From positions 1-13,335 of the forward strand of contig JBKXSZ010000029.1 of the NCBI GenBank assembly GCA_047017005.1: a stretch of 13,335 bases of DNA, in the 5' to 3' direction. The notes under the pieces are model-generated. The model was given only the letters and a program-made list of their open reading frames with translations. It did not search any database and was not told where the DNA came from. Numbering within the stretch: position 1 is the stretch's first letter; each line of letters begins with the position of its first letter. This DNA comes from JBKXSZ01 sp047017005. Its GTDB lineage: Bacteria; Bacillota; Clostridia; TANB77; CAG-508. Positions 7,956 through 13,335 of this stretch are shown one piece after another. The translations under genes were made by a program, and so were the position numbers.

Positions 7956-9254
7956 TTACATTCCTGTCTTTGGAAGTTTAGATATTATTTTTGAATTTTG
8001 TTTTTCTTGCTCTACTTCTCGTGTGTTTTTTACATACGACACTTCTGTTTTTCCTTCTTTTGAATCTTTTACAAGTATCGTTAATTCTTCATTAAATCCT
8101 ATTGTAAAAGGTATCTTTTCTTCATACCTGCTATATCCATAAGGTGCTTTTGTTTCTTCTAAGAAGTATTTCCCTGGCATTAACTTTTCAATTATTACTT
8201 TTCCTTCTTGATTGGTAATAAGTCCTGATTTTATACTATTTTGGTTTTCATCTTTTACTTCAAATTCTGCTCCTTCTAATGGAGTTTGGTTTCCTTTGTC
8301 TTGTTTTAAAATCACTATTTTTGTATTGTTTTTAGAGTATTCTTCCTTTAACTTTCCTTCTCCAATTTCATAACCACTAGAGGTAACTGCATAATCCTGC
8401 CACAAACTATTTGGAGCAGTTCCATAGAAAATTGCTTTTGTATTTACATTTCCTTTTGCTAGAATGTCAAAGCTACCATCCTTTGTTAATTGTTGAATAG
8501 GTACTTTTATACAAAAGCTCGTATTTCCTTGAAAGGAATTCATTTCTTTTCCTTCTTGGTCTGTTATTTTTGTGTTTTCTGGCACTTCACCCTCTAATAC
8601 GATTTGATATTTTTCTAGATTTGCTATAGTTTTTACTTCATATGTTTTCGAAACATATTCTGGATTTTTTTCATCTACTACCCATGCTGTATTTTTTGTT
8701 TGTATATTCAAATTAGAAGATACCTTCTTTCCTGTTCCATTTCTACCGACATCTACTAATCTTAAGAATGCCTGATAAGTTCTTTCTCCTGCCTCTCCAA
8801 TTGGAGTAAAATCATTTAATTCATAACCATAGAGCATGTCATAGACTGCAAGTTTCGTTGCTGTAAAAGCCTCTTTTTCATTTGCACATCCCAGAGTAGA
8901 AAAATCAATATATGGGTACCCGTTAGTAATTACTCTCCAGATTTTGTTATCTGTTAATACCTGATTTACATTCACGGTATATTCTCCATTTTCCCCTACT
9001 CCTGGCTTGCTTTTATCTAAGCAATAGGCTGGGTACTCTTTTCCATTTTCTTGATATACAACAAATGTAACTGTTACCGTTTTTCCTTTGTATTTTAATA
9101 ATTCTCCACAATCTCCTTTTTCATATAGATGTGCTTCCTTGAGAGGTGCTGCTGCACTACTTTTCTGAAAAAAGGCCGCGCCCATCATTTGTACTAGGAT
9201 GATACATAGAATCATCCCTATATATATACCTTTACTTTTTATTATCTTTTTCAT
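7956..9254 (-). CDS. Surface adhesin: thioester-type domain, SpaA/Cna-B domain, terminal LPKTG without membrane anchor
   Basis: This 432-residue exported protein is the likely sortase substrate. A signal peptide spans about 1-36 (hydrophobic 9-28, cleavage likely after SSAAA). Residues about 50-175 look like a thioester adhesin domain, with AYCLD (76-80, Cys78) and ATKLAVYDMLYG (132-143). The usual Gln partner of the Cys appears to be Lys134, so a thioester is doubtful. A middle domain follows, then a SpaA/Cna-B prealbumin-like domain (about 311-410) with K317, E367 in LEETKAPYGY and N410 in VKNT. These are the expected residues of an internal Lys-Asn isopeptide bond. The protein ends LPKTGM-stop, with no hydrophobic stretch or basic tail, and none is encoded in any frame just downstream. 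The start overlaps the sortase stop by ATGA. Domain calls are from motif reading; the binding target is unknown. Confidence 0.85.
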   Translation of the reverse strand: MKKIIKSKGIYIGMILCIILVQMMGAAFFQKSSAAAPLKEAHLYEKGDCGELLKYKGKTVTVTFVVYQENGKEYPAYCLDKSKPGVGENGEYTVNVNQVLTDNKIWRVITNGYPYIDFSTLGCANEKEAFTATKLAVYDMLYGYELNDFTPIGEAGERTYQAFLRLVDVGRNGTGKKVSSNLNIQTKNTAWVVDEKNPEYVSKTYEVKTIANLEKYQIVLEGEVPENTKITDQEGKEMNSFQGNTSFCIKVPIQQLTKDGSFDILAKGNVNTKAIFYGTAPNSLWQDYAVTSSGYEIGEGKLKEEYSKNNTKIVILKQDKGNQTPLEGAEFEVKDENQNSIKSGLITNQEGKVIIEKLMPGKYFLEETKAPYGYSRYEEKIPFTIGFNEELTILVKDSKEGKTEVSYVKNTREVEQEKQNSKIISKLPKTGM

Positions 9255-9970
9255 TCTTCTTCTCCTTTTTGTTTTATTTCAATTCCTTGAATACACCTTC
9301 TATAGGAAGGTTCATTTTCTACACATGTAATTAGGGTAATTCTATTTTCTTCTGTAGGTTCTAGACAGCTTAAATCGGTATCTTCGATAATTTGGATATT
9401 ATCTACTTCATATTCTCTTTTTTCTTCTCCAATAGAATAGAGAATTTTATCTCCATTTTGTAATTGTTTTAAATCTTGAAAATAGTTAACAGGATAGCCT
9501 CTGTTGTGAGCTGCTAATGCAACGTTTCCATCCCATATAGAAGTTTCTGTAAAATGTCCTACATATTCGTTCATAACGGTATCGGTTGTTCCTTCTGCAA
9601 TATTTGCATATAGTCCTATTTTTTCAATTGTGATAGTCCATTCTTCTTTCTCTTTTATTTCTTGCACAAATGGTAACTCCTGAAGAGACTTTTCCACAAT
9701 TTGTGCCATTTCAGTGTGTTTTTGTTCTAAAATCTCTCCGATTTTTACTTTTTCTATTTGCTGTTTTCTCGTTTTCTCTTCTTGTCTTTTCTCTCTTTCT
9801 TGTTCTTCTTGTCTTCGCTTTTCCATCTGTTCTTGTTGATAAGCTAGCTTATTGTGCACATATTGTAGACCTTTTTCCGCTTCTTTGGCTAGGATAGGAA
9901 AAGTAAAAAAGAAAATACACGTGATATTTAAGCTTATGATATTAACACATTTTTTGGTATAACTAAGCAT
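9251..9970 (-). CDS. Sortase (class D-like) with N-terminal anchor and coiled-coil stalk
   Basis: Sortases are transpeptidases outside the membrane that cleave LPXTG-type signals and attach proteins to the wall or to other pilins. The 239-residue protein has a membrane segment (about 10-28) and a long charged Gln/Glu/Lys/Arg-rich region (about 35-100) likely to form a coiled-coil stalk. The catalytic domain (about 110-235) follows. His155 in LAAHNRG, Cys216 in ITLITC and Arg224/225 in SYRRC form the expected triad. The compact catalytic domain and its motifs fit class D or E best; class is tentative. ATG 9970 follows AAGGTG at about 10 nt. It is the first gene of a two-gene unit and overlaps the adhesin by 4 nt, so the adhesin is its probable substrate. 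Confidence 0.9.
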   Translation of the reverse strand: MLSYTKKCVNIISLNITCIFFFTFPILAKEAEKGLQYVHNKLAYQQEQMEKRRQEEQEREKRQEEKTRKQQIEKVKIGEILEQKHTEMAQIVEKSLQELPFVQEIKEKEEWTITIEKIGLYANIAEGTTDTVMNEYVGHFTETSIWDGNVALAAHNRGYPVNYFQDLKQLQNGDKILYSIGEEKREYEVDNIQIIEDTDLSCLEPTEENRITLITCVENEPSYRRCIQGIEIKQKGEEE

Positions 9971-10087
9971 GCATAGAATTCACCTTCTTTCTGCTATTTA
10001 CTTTTACTGTAATTTGGGAAAATTTTCGTTTTCGATTGAAAACATTTTGAATACTTATTGTTCTTACTAAGTTGTTTCTTGAATTTG

Positions 10088-10120
10088 TTTATAAAATATT
10101 GAAATAAAAATTGCAATTTT
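10088..10120 (-). promoter_or_regulatory. Sortase operon promoter candidate with overlapping 14-bp palindrome
   Basis: On the minus strand TTGCAA (10116-10111), a 17-nt spacer and TATAAA (10093-10088) make a moderate sigma-A promoter, with a leader of about 110 nt before the sortase ATG. The -35 box sits inside the perfect palindrome AAAATTGCAATTTT (10107-10120), which could be an operator for a dimeric repressor. Confidence 0.45.
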
Positions 10121-10138
10121 AAAATTTCATCTGCTTTT

Positions 10139-10167
10139 ATCTTAATACAACAAGGAAAAATTGTAAA
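10139..10167 (-). promoter_or_regulatory. Second sortase operon promoter candidate
   Basis: TTTACA (10167-10162), a 17-nt spacer and TAAGAT (10144-10139). The -35 matches 5 of 6 and the -10 matches 4 of 6. It lies upstream of the other candidate; they may both work or only one may be real. Confidence 0.35.
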
Positions 10168-10201
10168 GATTTTTTCATCGACATTTCTCTACAAAATACG
10201 C

Positions 10202-10237
10202 AAAAAACTACCCAAACATTTCTCCTGCTTAGGTAGT
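10202..10237 (-). terminator. Strong intrinsic terminator with no obvious gene before it
   Basis: Minus-strand ACTACCTAAGCA (10237-10226) pairs over 12 bp (two G-U) with TGTTTGGGTAGT (10218-10207), with loop GGAGAAA. The run TTTTTT follows. The nearest protein gene upstream, the histidine kinase, already has its own terminator about 400 nt earlier, so this one should end some other transcript. Confidence 0.85.
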
Positions 10238-10641
10238 CTTCTATATTATAATAAGGGTAATTATTTATATATAAGAATTTTATGGGGTTTTCTCTTTGTT
10301 TTGAGATGTTTTACATATTTATTTTTTATGGTAAATAGGCATCCCTCCTCTTTTGTATAAATCAATGTATTTCATTTTTGTTTATTTTCTTTATCTTTTA
10401 TTCATTTTTATTTTTTAGTCATACTTATTTTAGATTATATATGCGATAGTCATTCCTCCTTTCTACCGACATTACTTTTGTTTTTTATACTGCATTGATA
10501 TATGATCACTTCCTTTATTCTTTCAATTTGCTTTTATTTTATCCATCATATATGACGATTTTGTGACCACTTTTTAAAGATTGTATCAATAATTTCTTAA
10601 GACTTTCTTTAGATAATATAAGTTTTATTCCATTTAAACAA
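10238..10641. other. Gene-poor interval between two terminators, with duplicated GGAGG-ATG element
   Basis: No protein gene of normal size is visible. On the minus strand there are two copies of GGAGG-R-ATG-M-CTAT, at about 10460-10446 and 10349-10335. They start micro-frames of 7 codons each (MTIAYII, 10453-10430; MPIYHKK, 10342-10319). The second also lies inside an 18-codon frame from ATG 10375. The gap between GGAGG and ATG is one base, too short for normal initiation, so coding is doubtful. The interval is very A-rich on the minus strand. No convincing promoter was found inside it. Since it ends in a strong terminator, an RNA gene or remnant is possible. Confidence 0.35.
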
Positions 10642-10667
10642 AAGAAAAGTGATTTCTCACTCTTCTT
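10636..10667 (-). terminator. Terminator of the two-component operon
   Basis: AAGAAGAGTGA (10667-10657) pairs with TCACTTTTCTT (10652-10642) over 11 bp with one G-U. The loop is GAAA and TTGTTT follows. It lies 20 nt after the kinase stop. Confidence 0.88.
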
Positions 10668-10687
10668 TACTATTCTTTTTTATTTTT

Positions 10688-12202
10688 CTATTCTTCTGGT
10701 ATCGCTAAATCTAAATCGAAATAGAACTCTACTCCATCTTTTTTATTTTCTACACCATATCTATTTTGATAGTTATTTTGAATTGCTTTTACTAAGGCAA
10801 GTCCAATACCACTTCCTCCTGCTTCTCTATTTCGAGATGTATCGATTTTATAGAAACGATTCCATATACGATTTAAGTCTTCTTCTTTAATATTCTTTCC
10901 GGTATTAAATACTTTAATACGTATTTTCTGATGTTCTCCATCTATTTCTTTGGTAATACGTATTACCTTTTTACCGTTTCTTTCCTCTGCATGTTTAATC
11001 GCATTTGTGAAATAATTAGTAAATACTTGCTCAATATAGAATTCATCTGCATATACATAAACTTGCTTTTCTTGTTCTCTTTCAATAGTAATATTATTTT
11101 CTTCTAACATTACTTTTGATTTTCGGATAACCTCACTTATTAATTCTGTAATATTAAACTTCTCATTATTAAACTCACGTTTTCCATATTCAAGTTTCAT
11201 TAACTCTAATAGTTGTTTTACAAGTTTATCCATTTTATTAGATTCATCTAATATGACTTCTGCATAGAATTTTCTAGATTCTGCATCCGTATTTACATTT
11301 TCTAATAATCCTTCTGCATACCCTTGAATAAGAGCAATTGGTGTTTTTAGCTCATGGGATACATCGGAGATAAATTGTTTTCTCATTTCGTCTATTTTGG
11401 ATTTTTCTTCTATATCTTTTTCTAGTTCAATATTACTAGAACGTAATTGCTTAATAGTACTTTCTAGTTTATCCGACATCCTATTAATACTTCTTCCTAA
11501 GTCATTAATTTCATCCTCCGTGTCGGATATTCTGTATTTTTTGCTAAAATCTAAATTTGACATATTTTTTGCAATTTCATTCAATTCTAGAATTGGTTCT
11601 GTAAAACGTTTGGATACAACAGAAACCGCAATTCCTCCAATCAAAATAGCAACTCCTCCTACCAGGCATAAGAAATTATTGGATATTTGTACACTTTCCT
11701 GAATAGAAGCAAGTGGAATACGAATGTATAATGTATAATCATTATCTAATTTTCCAGATAATAAAATATATCCTATACCACTTTTTTTGTCCGCTACTTT
11801 TCGAATTTTTACCTTATTACTAGTATATATAATATCTTGTGGCTTAATATTTCGAGCAGAAGATAAAGAATTAAATTCATTTAGTGTTGTTACAAAGTCT
11901 TTATTTCCTGTTGTATAAACACTAATATTCTCATCTGTTTGTAATACTAAGTCAAAATTGTTATTCTTTGCAATTTGTTCAAGCTCCGAATTTAGGTCTG
12001 TTTCTCGATTCACCGTGTTAAAATAACTGTTTACTTTATCATATACCGCTAGTAAAGTATTCTTCTTAGAATGTAAATAAAATGCTTCTAATACAATATT
12101 ATTTAAAATAACTAAAAATACAATGATAATGACAACTACAATAGCTAGTGTTAAAAATAGTTTAACACGTACGGATTTTAATTTTTCTTTTATGGTACTC
12201 AT
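10688..12202 (-). CDS. Membrane sensor histidine kinase of a two-component system
   Basis: The 504-residue protein has a first membrane helix (about 13-36), an extracytoplasmic sensor region (about 37-173), a second helix (about 174-196) and a HAMP linker (about 197-250). The dimerization/phospho-acceptor domain has H283 in SDVSHELKTPIAL. The ATPase domain has the N-box (EQVFTNYFTNAIKHA, 391-405), a G1 box in the variant form VFNTGKNI, and the G2 box GGSGIGLAL (462-470). All catalytic motifs are present, so it should autophosphorylate and pass the phosphate to D56 of the adjacent regulator. The start ATG at 12202 has AGGAG 6 nt upstream and lies 8 nt after the regulator stop, so the pair is co-transcribed and ends at the nearby terminator. 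The sensor domain gives no ligand; general resemblance to VanS/ResE-type kinases does not fix the function. Confidence 0.94.
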   Translation of the reverse strand: MSTIKEKLKSVRVKLFLTLAIVVVIIIVFLVILNNIVLEAFYLHSKKNTLLAVYDKVNSYFNTVNRETDLNSELEQIAKNNNFDLVLQTDENISVYTTGNKDFVTTLNEFNSLSSARNIKPQDIIYTSNKVKIRKVADKKSGIGYILLSGKLDNDYTLYIRIPLASIQESVQISNNFLCLVGGVAILIGGIAVSVVSKRFTEPILELNEIAKNMSNLDFSKKYRISDTEDEINDLGRSINRMSDKLESTIKQLRSSNIELEKDIEEKSKIDEMRKQFISDVSHELKTPIALIQGYAEGLLENVNTDAESRKFYAEVILDESNKMDKLVKQLLELMKLEYGKREFNNEKFNITELISEVIRKSKVMLEENNITIEREQEKQVYVYADEFYIEQVFTNYFTNAIKHAEERNGKKVIRITKEIDGEHQKIRIKVFNTGKNIKEEDLNRIWNRFYKIDTSRNREAGGSGIGLALVKAIQNNYQNRYGVENKKDGVEFYFDLDLAIPEE

Positions 12203-12210
12203 TTTTTCTC

Positions 12211-12888
12211 CTATTTTACTTCGAATTTATATCCAAGTCCTCTCATAGTTTCGATATATTTTCCTTTTTTCCCTAATTTATGTCTTATCTTTTTAATATG
12301 GCTATCTATTGTTCTAGAGTCTCCATAGTAGTCATAGTTCCATACATTATTTAATATTTTGTCTCTAGATAATGCAATATTTTCGTTATCTACTAAATAT
12401 TTTAGAAGTTCATATTCTCTTAAAGAAAGCTCAATTTGTTTTCCATCTACTTTTACCGTTCTTCCATCCGCGTCAATTGTAATTCCACCATAATCTTTTA
12501 CTACCTTTTTATCTGGTTGTGTTCTTTTTAGAATTGCTTCTACTCTAGCAACTAATATCTTTGGACTAAATGGTTTAGAAATATATTCATCCACTCCCAA
12601 TTCAAATCCGAATAGTTCATCTTGTTCTTCACCTCTTGCTGTTAGCATAATAATAGGCACTTTCGAAGTTTGCCTAATTTGTCTTAATACGGACCATCCA
12701 TCTAATTTTGGCATCATAACATCTAGCAATATCAAACGGATATTATTCTTTTTCTCTTCAAATATTTCTAATGCTTTTTCCCCATCTTCTGCTTCTAAAA
12801 TAGAATAACCTTTTTGGGCTAAAAAGTCTTTAATTAGCTTCCTCATTCTTGATTCATCATCTACTACTAATATCGTGGTATCTTCCAT
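12211..12888 (-). CDS. OmpR/PhoB-family response regulator
   Basis: This is the DNA-binding partner of the downstream kinase. The 225-residue protein has a receiver domain (about 5-118) with D10/D11, phospho-acceptor D56 in LLDVMMP, T83 in IIMLTAR and K105 in ISKPF. A winged-helix DNA-binding domain (about 130-223) follows, with LSLREYELLKYL and RTIDSHIKKIRHKLG. The open frame extends to 12987, but ATG 12888 is preferred. It has AAGGAGA at proper spacing, it begins at the usual receiver position, and the promoter -10 at 12925-12920 would put most of the extension outside the mRNA. The kinase follows after 8 nt. The regulon is unknown. The palindrome upstream of the promoter is a candidate site for control. 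Confidence 0.95.
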   Translation of the reverse strand: MEDTTILVVDDESRMRKLIKDFLAQKGYSILEAEDGEKALEIFEEKKNNIRLILLDVMMPKLDGWSVLRQIRQTSKVPIIMLTARGEEQDELFGFELGVDEYISKPFSPKILVARVEAILKRTQPDKKVVKDYGGITIDADGRTVKVDGKQIELSLREYELLKYLVDNENIALSRDKILNNVWNYDYYGDSRTIDSHIKKIRHKLGKKGKYIETMRGLGYKFEVK

Positions 12889-12919
12889 GACTTTTCTCTC
12901 CTTTTTTCTTTTCCTAATC

Positions 12920-12949
12920 ATTATATATGATACTAAGCCTTTGTGTCTA
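12920..12949 (-). promoter_or_regulatory. Sigma-A promoter of the two-component operon
   Basis: TAGACA (12949-12944), an 18-nt spacer and perfect TATAAT (12925-12920). Transcription would start near 12913, giving a short leader before ATG 12888. This makes the operon independent of the RNA-like unit upstream. Confidence 0.7.
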
Positions 12950-12968
12950 GTTTGTGAAGCTTTTTTGG

Positions 12969-12983
12969 TGTTTCTCAGAAACA
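12969..12983. promoter_or_regulatory. Palindrome upstream of the two-component promoter
   Basis: TGTTTCT-C-AGAAACA is a perfect 7-bp inverted repeat around one base. It is centred about 27 bp upstream of the -35 box, where activators often bind. It may be an operator, but the binder is unknown, and OmpR-type regulators more often use direct repeats. Confidence 0.4.
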
Positions 12984-12997
12984 ACAAACTTTTTAAG

Positions 12998-13028
12998 CAA
13001 AAGAAGAGAGCAACTGCTGCTCCCTTCT
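12998..13028 (-). terminator. Terminator closing the upstream non-coding unit
   Basis: Minus-strand AGAAGGGAGCA (13028-13018) pairs with TGCTCTCTTCT (13012-13002) over 11 bp with one G-U. The loop is GCAGT and TTTGCTT follows. It lies between the promoter at 13268-13240 and the regulator promoter, so it should stop transcripts from the former before the regulator gene. Confidence 0.75.
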
Positions 13029-13233
13029 AGGTTCATATGCTTTCGATTTGTACCCTCCCTTTCTGTGAAATTCTGAAAAAGGAAGGGTACTGGATATATC
13101 TTCCTCTAGTTTTACGTGCTATCTTAACAATTTCTTTTACACAAATCGAAAACTTTTTAATTTAGTTTTAACTAAATTAAGGTTTGCATATTGTTCTAAT
13201 CGATATATCCTTTGTGCTAAGTAGCATTGATAC
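12998..13233 (-). ncRNA. Candidate structured non-coding RNA or attenuated leader, about 235 nt
   Basis: A consensus promoter and a terminator bracket this interval, which has no meaningful open frame. In transcript order it holds GGATATATC (13212-13204), a 10-bp stem with 4-nt loop (13180-13171/13166-13157), TTTCGATTTGT (13151-13141), GATATATCC, a long hairpin GTACCCTTCC.../...GGGAGGGTAC (13090-13051), ACAAATCGAAA (13051-13041) and the terminator stem. GGATATATC can pair with GATATATCC, and TTTCGATTTGT with ACAAATCGAAA; these two pairings interleave, as in a pseudoknot or a switch. I do not recognise the family (SRP RNA, tmRNA, RNase P RNA and T-box hallmarks were not seen). It could be a free sRNA, a 6S-like RNA or a riboswitch-type leader. 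Confidence 0.55.
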
Positions 13234-13239
13234 CGTATT

Positions 13240-13268
13240 ATTATATATTATATTCTTGTATTTGTCAA
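13240..13268 (-). promoter_or_regulatory. Consensus sigma-A promoter of the non-coding unit
   Basis: Perfect TTGACA (13268-13263), a 17-nt spacer and perfect TATAAT (13245-13240), one of the two best promoters in the window. The start point would be near 13233. It begins just after the possible stop of the gene at the window edge. Confidence 0.85.
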
Positions 13269-13269
13269 A

Positions 13270-13335
13270 TTATGTTAAAATGAATTTTTTCGTTTGTGCC
13301 ATTTTCAGCGATTTCACTTCCTCATATTTCCATTT
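13270..13335 (-). CDS. Possible C-terminal fragment of a gene outside the window
   Basis: One minus frame is open from the window edge to TAA at 13272-13270, giving 21 residues (KWKYEEVKSL, then KMAQTKKFILT). The other two minus frames stop early. The stop sits directly before the promoter of the non-coding unit, as expected for a gene end. The piece is too short to recognise, and an open stretch of this length could be chance. Confidence 0.3.
   Translation of the reverse strand, partial: KWKYEEVKSLKMAQTKKFILT

Noticed and set aside
10177..10183. ATCGACA, a near 0A box just upstream of a sortase promoter candidate
   Set aside because: It has one mismatch at a conserved position and only a single copy. 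The position is attractive, but the evidence is too thin to claim Spo0A control.
12889..12987. N-terminal extension of the response regulator frame (33 codons)
   Set aside because: It overlaps the promoter of the operon, lacks a ribosome site, and the receiver domain starts naturally at ATG 12888.
12998..13233. T-box leader or SRP RNA identity for the non-coding unit
   Set aside because: The AGGGAGGGTAC and GGGAGCAGC stretches look superficially like T-box and SRP RNA motifs, but the rest of the conserved T-box sequence and the SRP core are missing, and the second stretch is just an arm of the terminator.
13275..13335. Plus-strand gene start near the right edge
   Set aside because: A frame is open to the edge, but it has no ribosome site or promoter and every other gene in the window is on the minus strand.

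Overview
The window looks like a chromosomal segment of a low-GC, endospore-forming Gram-positive bacterium, most likely a clostridium of the Bacillota. The evidence is a clear spo0A, strongly AT-rich DNA, AGGAGG-type ribosome sites, TTGACA/TATAAT promoters, and a sortase next to a surface protein with an LPKTG motif. Species cannot be read from the sequence. Every supported protein gene is on the minus strand, so the map is described in transcription order, from right to left.

Right end (13335-12890): the last codons of a possible unknown gene enter from outside the window. A consensus sigma-A promoter follows, then about 235 nt of non-coding, highly self-complementary sequence that ends in an intrinsic terminator. 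This is the best candidate for an undescribed structured RNA or leader. Next come a palindrome and a second promoter that drives a two-component system: an OmpR-type response regulator (12888-12211) and a membrane histidine kinase (12202-10688), closed by a terminator.

Middle (10641-7840): a 400-nt gene-poor stretch carries a duplicated GGAGG-ATG element and ends in its own strong terminator. After it comes a two-gene surface operon with a 4-nt overlap: a sortase with a coiled-coil stalk (9970-9251), then a thioester/SpaA-fold surface adhesin (9254-7956). The adhesin stops right after LPKTGM and has no C-terminal membrane segment. A 14-bp perfect-stem terminator ends the unit.

Left half (7806-4458): a consensus promoter drives a CNNM/CorC-type CBS-domain membrane protein and a 620-residue membrane-anchored WG-repeat protein, followed by a terminator. 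A further operon (promoter at 4386-4358) carries a YnbB/methionine-gamma-lyase-family PLP enzyme, a BaiN/HI0933-family flavoprotein broken by one extra base, and a YigZ/IMPACT-family protein whose C-terminus appears shifted at a run of ten A. Last is spo0A, with its own sigma-A promoter and a possible sigma-H promoter, followed by short degenerate repeats.

The genes fall into separate units: envelope signalling (the two-component pair), cell-surface display (sortase and adhesin), membrane transport or envelope (CNNM and WG), conserved housekeeping enzymes, and the sporulation master regulator. No defence system, insertion sequence, CRISPR array, tRNA or rRNA was seen.
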